From Actinotalea sp. JY-7876 (GTDB taxonomy: Bacteria > Actinomycetota > Actinomycetes > Actinomycetales > Cellulomonadaceae), in contig NZ_CP059493.1 in the NCBI RefSeq assembly GCF_014042015.1, forward strand, positions 3,348,001 to 3,412,000: a DNA stretch of 64,000 bases, given 5' to 3'. The first letter of the stretch is position 1. Every line of letters begins with the position of its first letter. A program made the translations under genes and the position numbers. Positions 62,670 through 64,000 of this stretch are shown one piece after another. The notes below the pieces were generated by a model. That model saw only the letters and a list, made by a program, of their open reading frames with translations, searched no databases and was not told the DNA's origin.

Positions 62670-62701
62670 GGCGAGCCCTCCGCGTCCTGAAGGGGCTCGC
62701 C
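62670..62701. terminator. Hairpin terminator between convergent genes
   Basis: GGCGAGCCC (62670-62678) and GGGCTCGCC (62693-62701) form a perfect 9-base stem, followed by TTCT. It lies 30 bases after the secreted protein and 29 before the stop of the gene on the other strand. Confidence 0.72.
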
Positions 62702-62729
62702 TTCTAGCGGCGCCGCGGTCGGGTCGGGC

Positions 62730-62945
62730 TCAGCTCGCGCGGACCGCGCCCACCACGCGCACGTCGACGGGCACGCCGTCGACCCGGTCGGGCACCCCCG
62801 TGCGGTCGCCGGGGTGCTCGACGTTCACGCGGAGCGCGTAGCCGTCGCCGTCGGGCCGGACGCCGATCCCGCGCACGCCCTCGTGCCCGGACAGGGCAGC
62901 GCGCAGGTGGGACTTGGCGGTCCGCGCCTCGTTCAGGTCGGCCAT
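62730..62945 (-). CDS. Small protein resembling the N-terminal region of the neighbouring protease
   Basis: A 71-residue protein beginning MADLNEARTAKSHLRAALSG. Its middle, VRGIGVRPDGDGYALRVNVE, resembles VALGLAPQPDGGYGLAVRYR in the protease encoded just upstream on the same strand (about 63890-63945). It may be a free copy of that domain. The ATG at 62945 is followed by a convincing coding sequence; the gap to the protease gene is 68 bases, so one operon is likely. No known family recognised. Confidence 0.68.
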   Translation of the reverse strand: MADLNEARTAKSHLRAALSGHEGVRGIGVRPDGDGYALRVNVEHPGDRTGVPDRVDGVPVDVRVVGAVRAS

Positions 62946-63013
62946 GGAGCACCTCGGGGTCGGCGAGCCCGGGGGCTCGCGCTGCGGCGGGGGGACCCGC
63001 GCCGGGGCCGGAC

Positions 63014-64000
63014 TCAGCCCACCAGCTCCGCCTCGAGGGCCTCGAGGACCGCGCCGATCGGGTTGAGGTACGTCAGCCCGGTCCCATTCTCGCCCCCGCT
63101 CTCGCTCCCGGCAAAGAGGAGGCCGACGGCGGCCGCCGCACCGCCGTCCGGCAGGTAGACCAGCGAGCCGCTGTCGCCGCCGCGCGAGAACGGTCCCGAC
63201 CCGAGCCCCTCGACCTCGATCTGGTCGTCGAAGGACAGCTCCCCCAGCTCCGCGCCGTAGCCCACGACGACGTCGTCCAGCTCGATCGCGGTGACCCTCC
63301 CGCGGGTCACGCCCGTGGTGCGGCCGATCTTCTCGACCTCCTCGGCGCCCAGCACCGGGGCCGTCGTCGTGACCGGGCCCGCCGGGTAGGTGGCATCGAC
63401 GTCGGCGTCGTCCAGCGCGGCGACCGCCGCGTCGACCAGGGCCGTGGTGCCGGGGACGAGGGGGACGAAGGCCGCGAGGGTGCCGACGCGGTCGCCCGGG
63501 TCCTGCCCGCCGTCCGCGGGACCCGGCTGCAGGACGGCGTCGCCCACGGACGCCGAGGGCGACCCGACCAGCACGTGGTAGTTCGACAGCGCGTGGAGGC
63601 GGCCCGCGACGGTCACGAACGCGCCCAGGGTGCCCGCGCTGACGTCGACGTGCGCGATGGAGATGCCCGGACGCAGCGGCCGCACGCGGCCGGTCTCGCC
63701 GACCGCCTGCGCGCTGACCACCGGCGGACGGGGGCCGCCGACCGACCGGGGCCGCGCGACGGGCGGGGCCGCGCCACCGGCCGCGACGGCGCGGATGCGC
63801 CCGGTCCGCCGGACGTCGACCGCGGGCCCGACCTGCTCGACCACCCGCCGCGCGACCATGCGCGCCGAGGGCACCCCGAGGCGGTACCGCACCGCGAGGC
63901 CGTAGCCGCCGTCGGGCTGCGGCGCGAGGCCGAGCGCGACGCCGGCGCGCGGACCCGCGGCGCTGCTGGCGACCTGCCGCTCCGCGAGCTCGCGGACGTA
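63014..64000 (-). CDS. Trypsin-like (S1) serine protease, 5' end outside the window
   Basis: The frame stays open to the window edge; 328 residues are visible. The chymotrypsin-fold triad can be read: His in LHALSNYHVLVG, Asp in TALVDAAVAALDDADVD and Ser in GPFSRGGDSGSLVYL. Ahead of the catalytic domain is a stretch of ~60 Pro/Arg/Val-rich residues and, before it, a small domain with GVALGLAPQPDGGYGLAVRYR. TTGVTRGRVTAIELDDVVVGYG is typical of actinobacterial S1 proteins of this kind. Location cannot be told without the N-terminus. Confidence 0.85.
   Translation of the reverse strand, partial: YVRELAERQVASSAAGPRAGVALGLAPQPDGGYGLAVRYRLGVPSARMVARRVVEQVGPAVDVRRTGRIRAVAAGGAAPPVARPRSVGGPRPPVVSAQAVGETGRVRPLRPGISIAHVDVSAGTLGAFVTVAGRLHALSNYHVLVGSPSASVGDAVLQPGPADGGQDPGDRVGTLAAFVPLVPGTTALVDAAVAALDDADVDATYPAGPVTTTAPVLGAEEVEKIGRTTGVTRGRVTAIELDDVVVGYGAELGELSFDDQIEVEGLGSGPFSRGGDSGSLVYLPDGGAAAAVGLLFAGSESGGENGTGLTYLNPIGAVLEALEAELVG

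Overview
The window reads as chromosomal DNA of a very high-GC actinomycete. GTG starts are common, most operons are joined by 4-base ATGA/GTGA stop-start overlaps, and several genes have a TANNNT -10 box ending about six bases before the start codon, which suggests leaderless mRNAs. Together with plant-polysaccharide enzymes, a DUF4235 protein and an Mrp antiporter this fits Micrococcales, possibly Cellulomonas or a relative; that placement is inference from gene content. No phage, transposase, CRISPR array or rRNA operon is visible.

Layout. 1-11.2 kb: end of a GAF-EAL phosphodiesterase, a PadR-linked drug-type ABC exporter, an ECF42-type sigma factor with two DGPF/YCII proteins, and a TetR regulator divergent from a second ABC exporter with two palindromic operators between them; then a GyrI-like protein, an SRPBCC protein and a double-GNAT protein. 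11.4-15.5 kb: thiamine ABC importer (thiQ-thiP-thiB, minus strand) under a TPP riboswitch. 15.6-25.1 kb: two unrecognised small proteins, a CPA1 Na+/H+ antiporter, DUF4235, and a six-gene Mrp/Mnh antiporter operon with fused A and B subunits. 25.2-30.3 kb: membrane-anchored heterodisulfide-reductase-like Fe-S protein, an unrecognised 356-residue protein, dCTP deaminase and tRNA-Gly(CCC). Two repeat-rich intergenic regions lie here (27.6-28.1 and 29.8-30.1 kb).

30.6-39.1 kb: a small lipoprotein, then a four-gene operon of two ABC ATPases and two very large FtsX-type permeases; the first ATPase carries an AbrB-like C-terminal domain. 39.2-51.2 kb: a pectin-oligosaccharide utilisation locus with a pectinesterase/SGNH-esterase fusion, a GH43, a LacI regulator, a PmoA-like protein, a GH28 polygalacturonase, an ABC importer (two permeases, binding lipoprotein, YesL protein, no ATPase) and an alpha/beta hydrolase. 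Both divergent promoters carry an AACCGGTT LacI-type operator. The enzymes lack signal peptides, so oligosaccharides are probably imported and degraded inside the cell.

51.3-64 kb: DUF899 protein, a CmtR-like ArsR regulator with two CDF transporters, a divergent Nramp-like transporter, a 680-base gene-free region with a strong hairpin and repeats, DinB protein, TetR regulator with heme oxygenase, CinA C-terminal amidase, NHL-thioredoxin protein, a secreted three-repeat protein, a 71-residue protein and a trypsin-like protease that runs off the window. The most interesting leads are the ATPase-AbrB fusion, the pectinesterase-SGNH fusion within the intracellular pectin locus, the dispersed palindromic repeat family, and the hairpin with its own promoter-like box at 55.8 kb.
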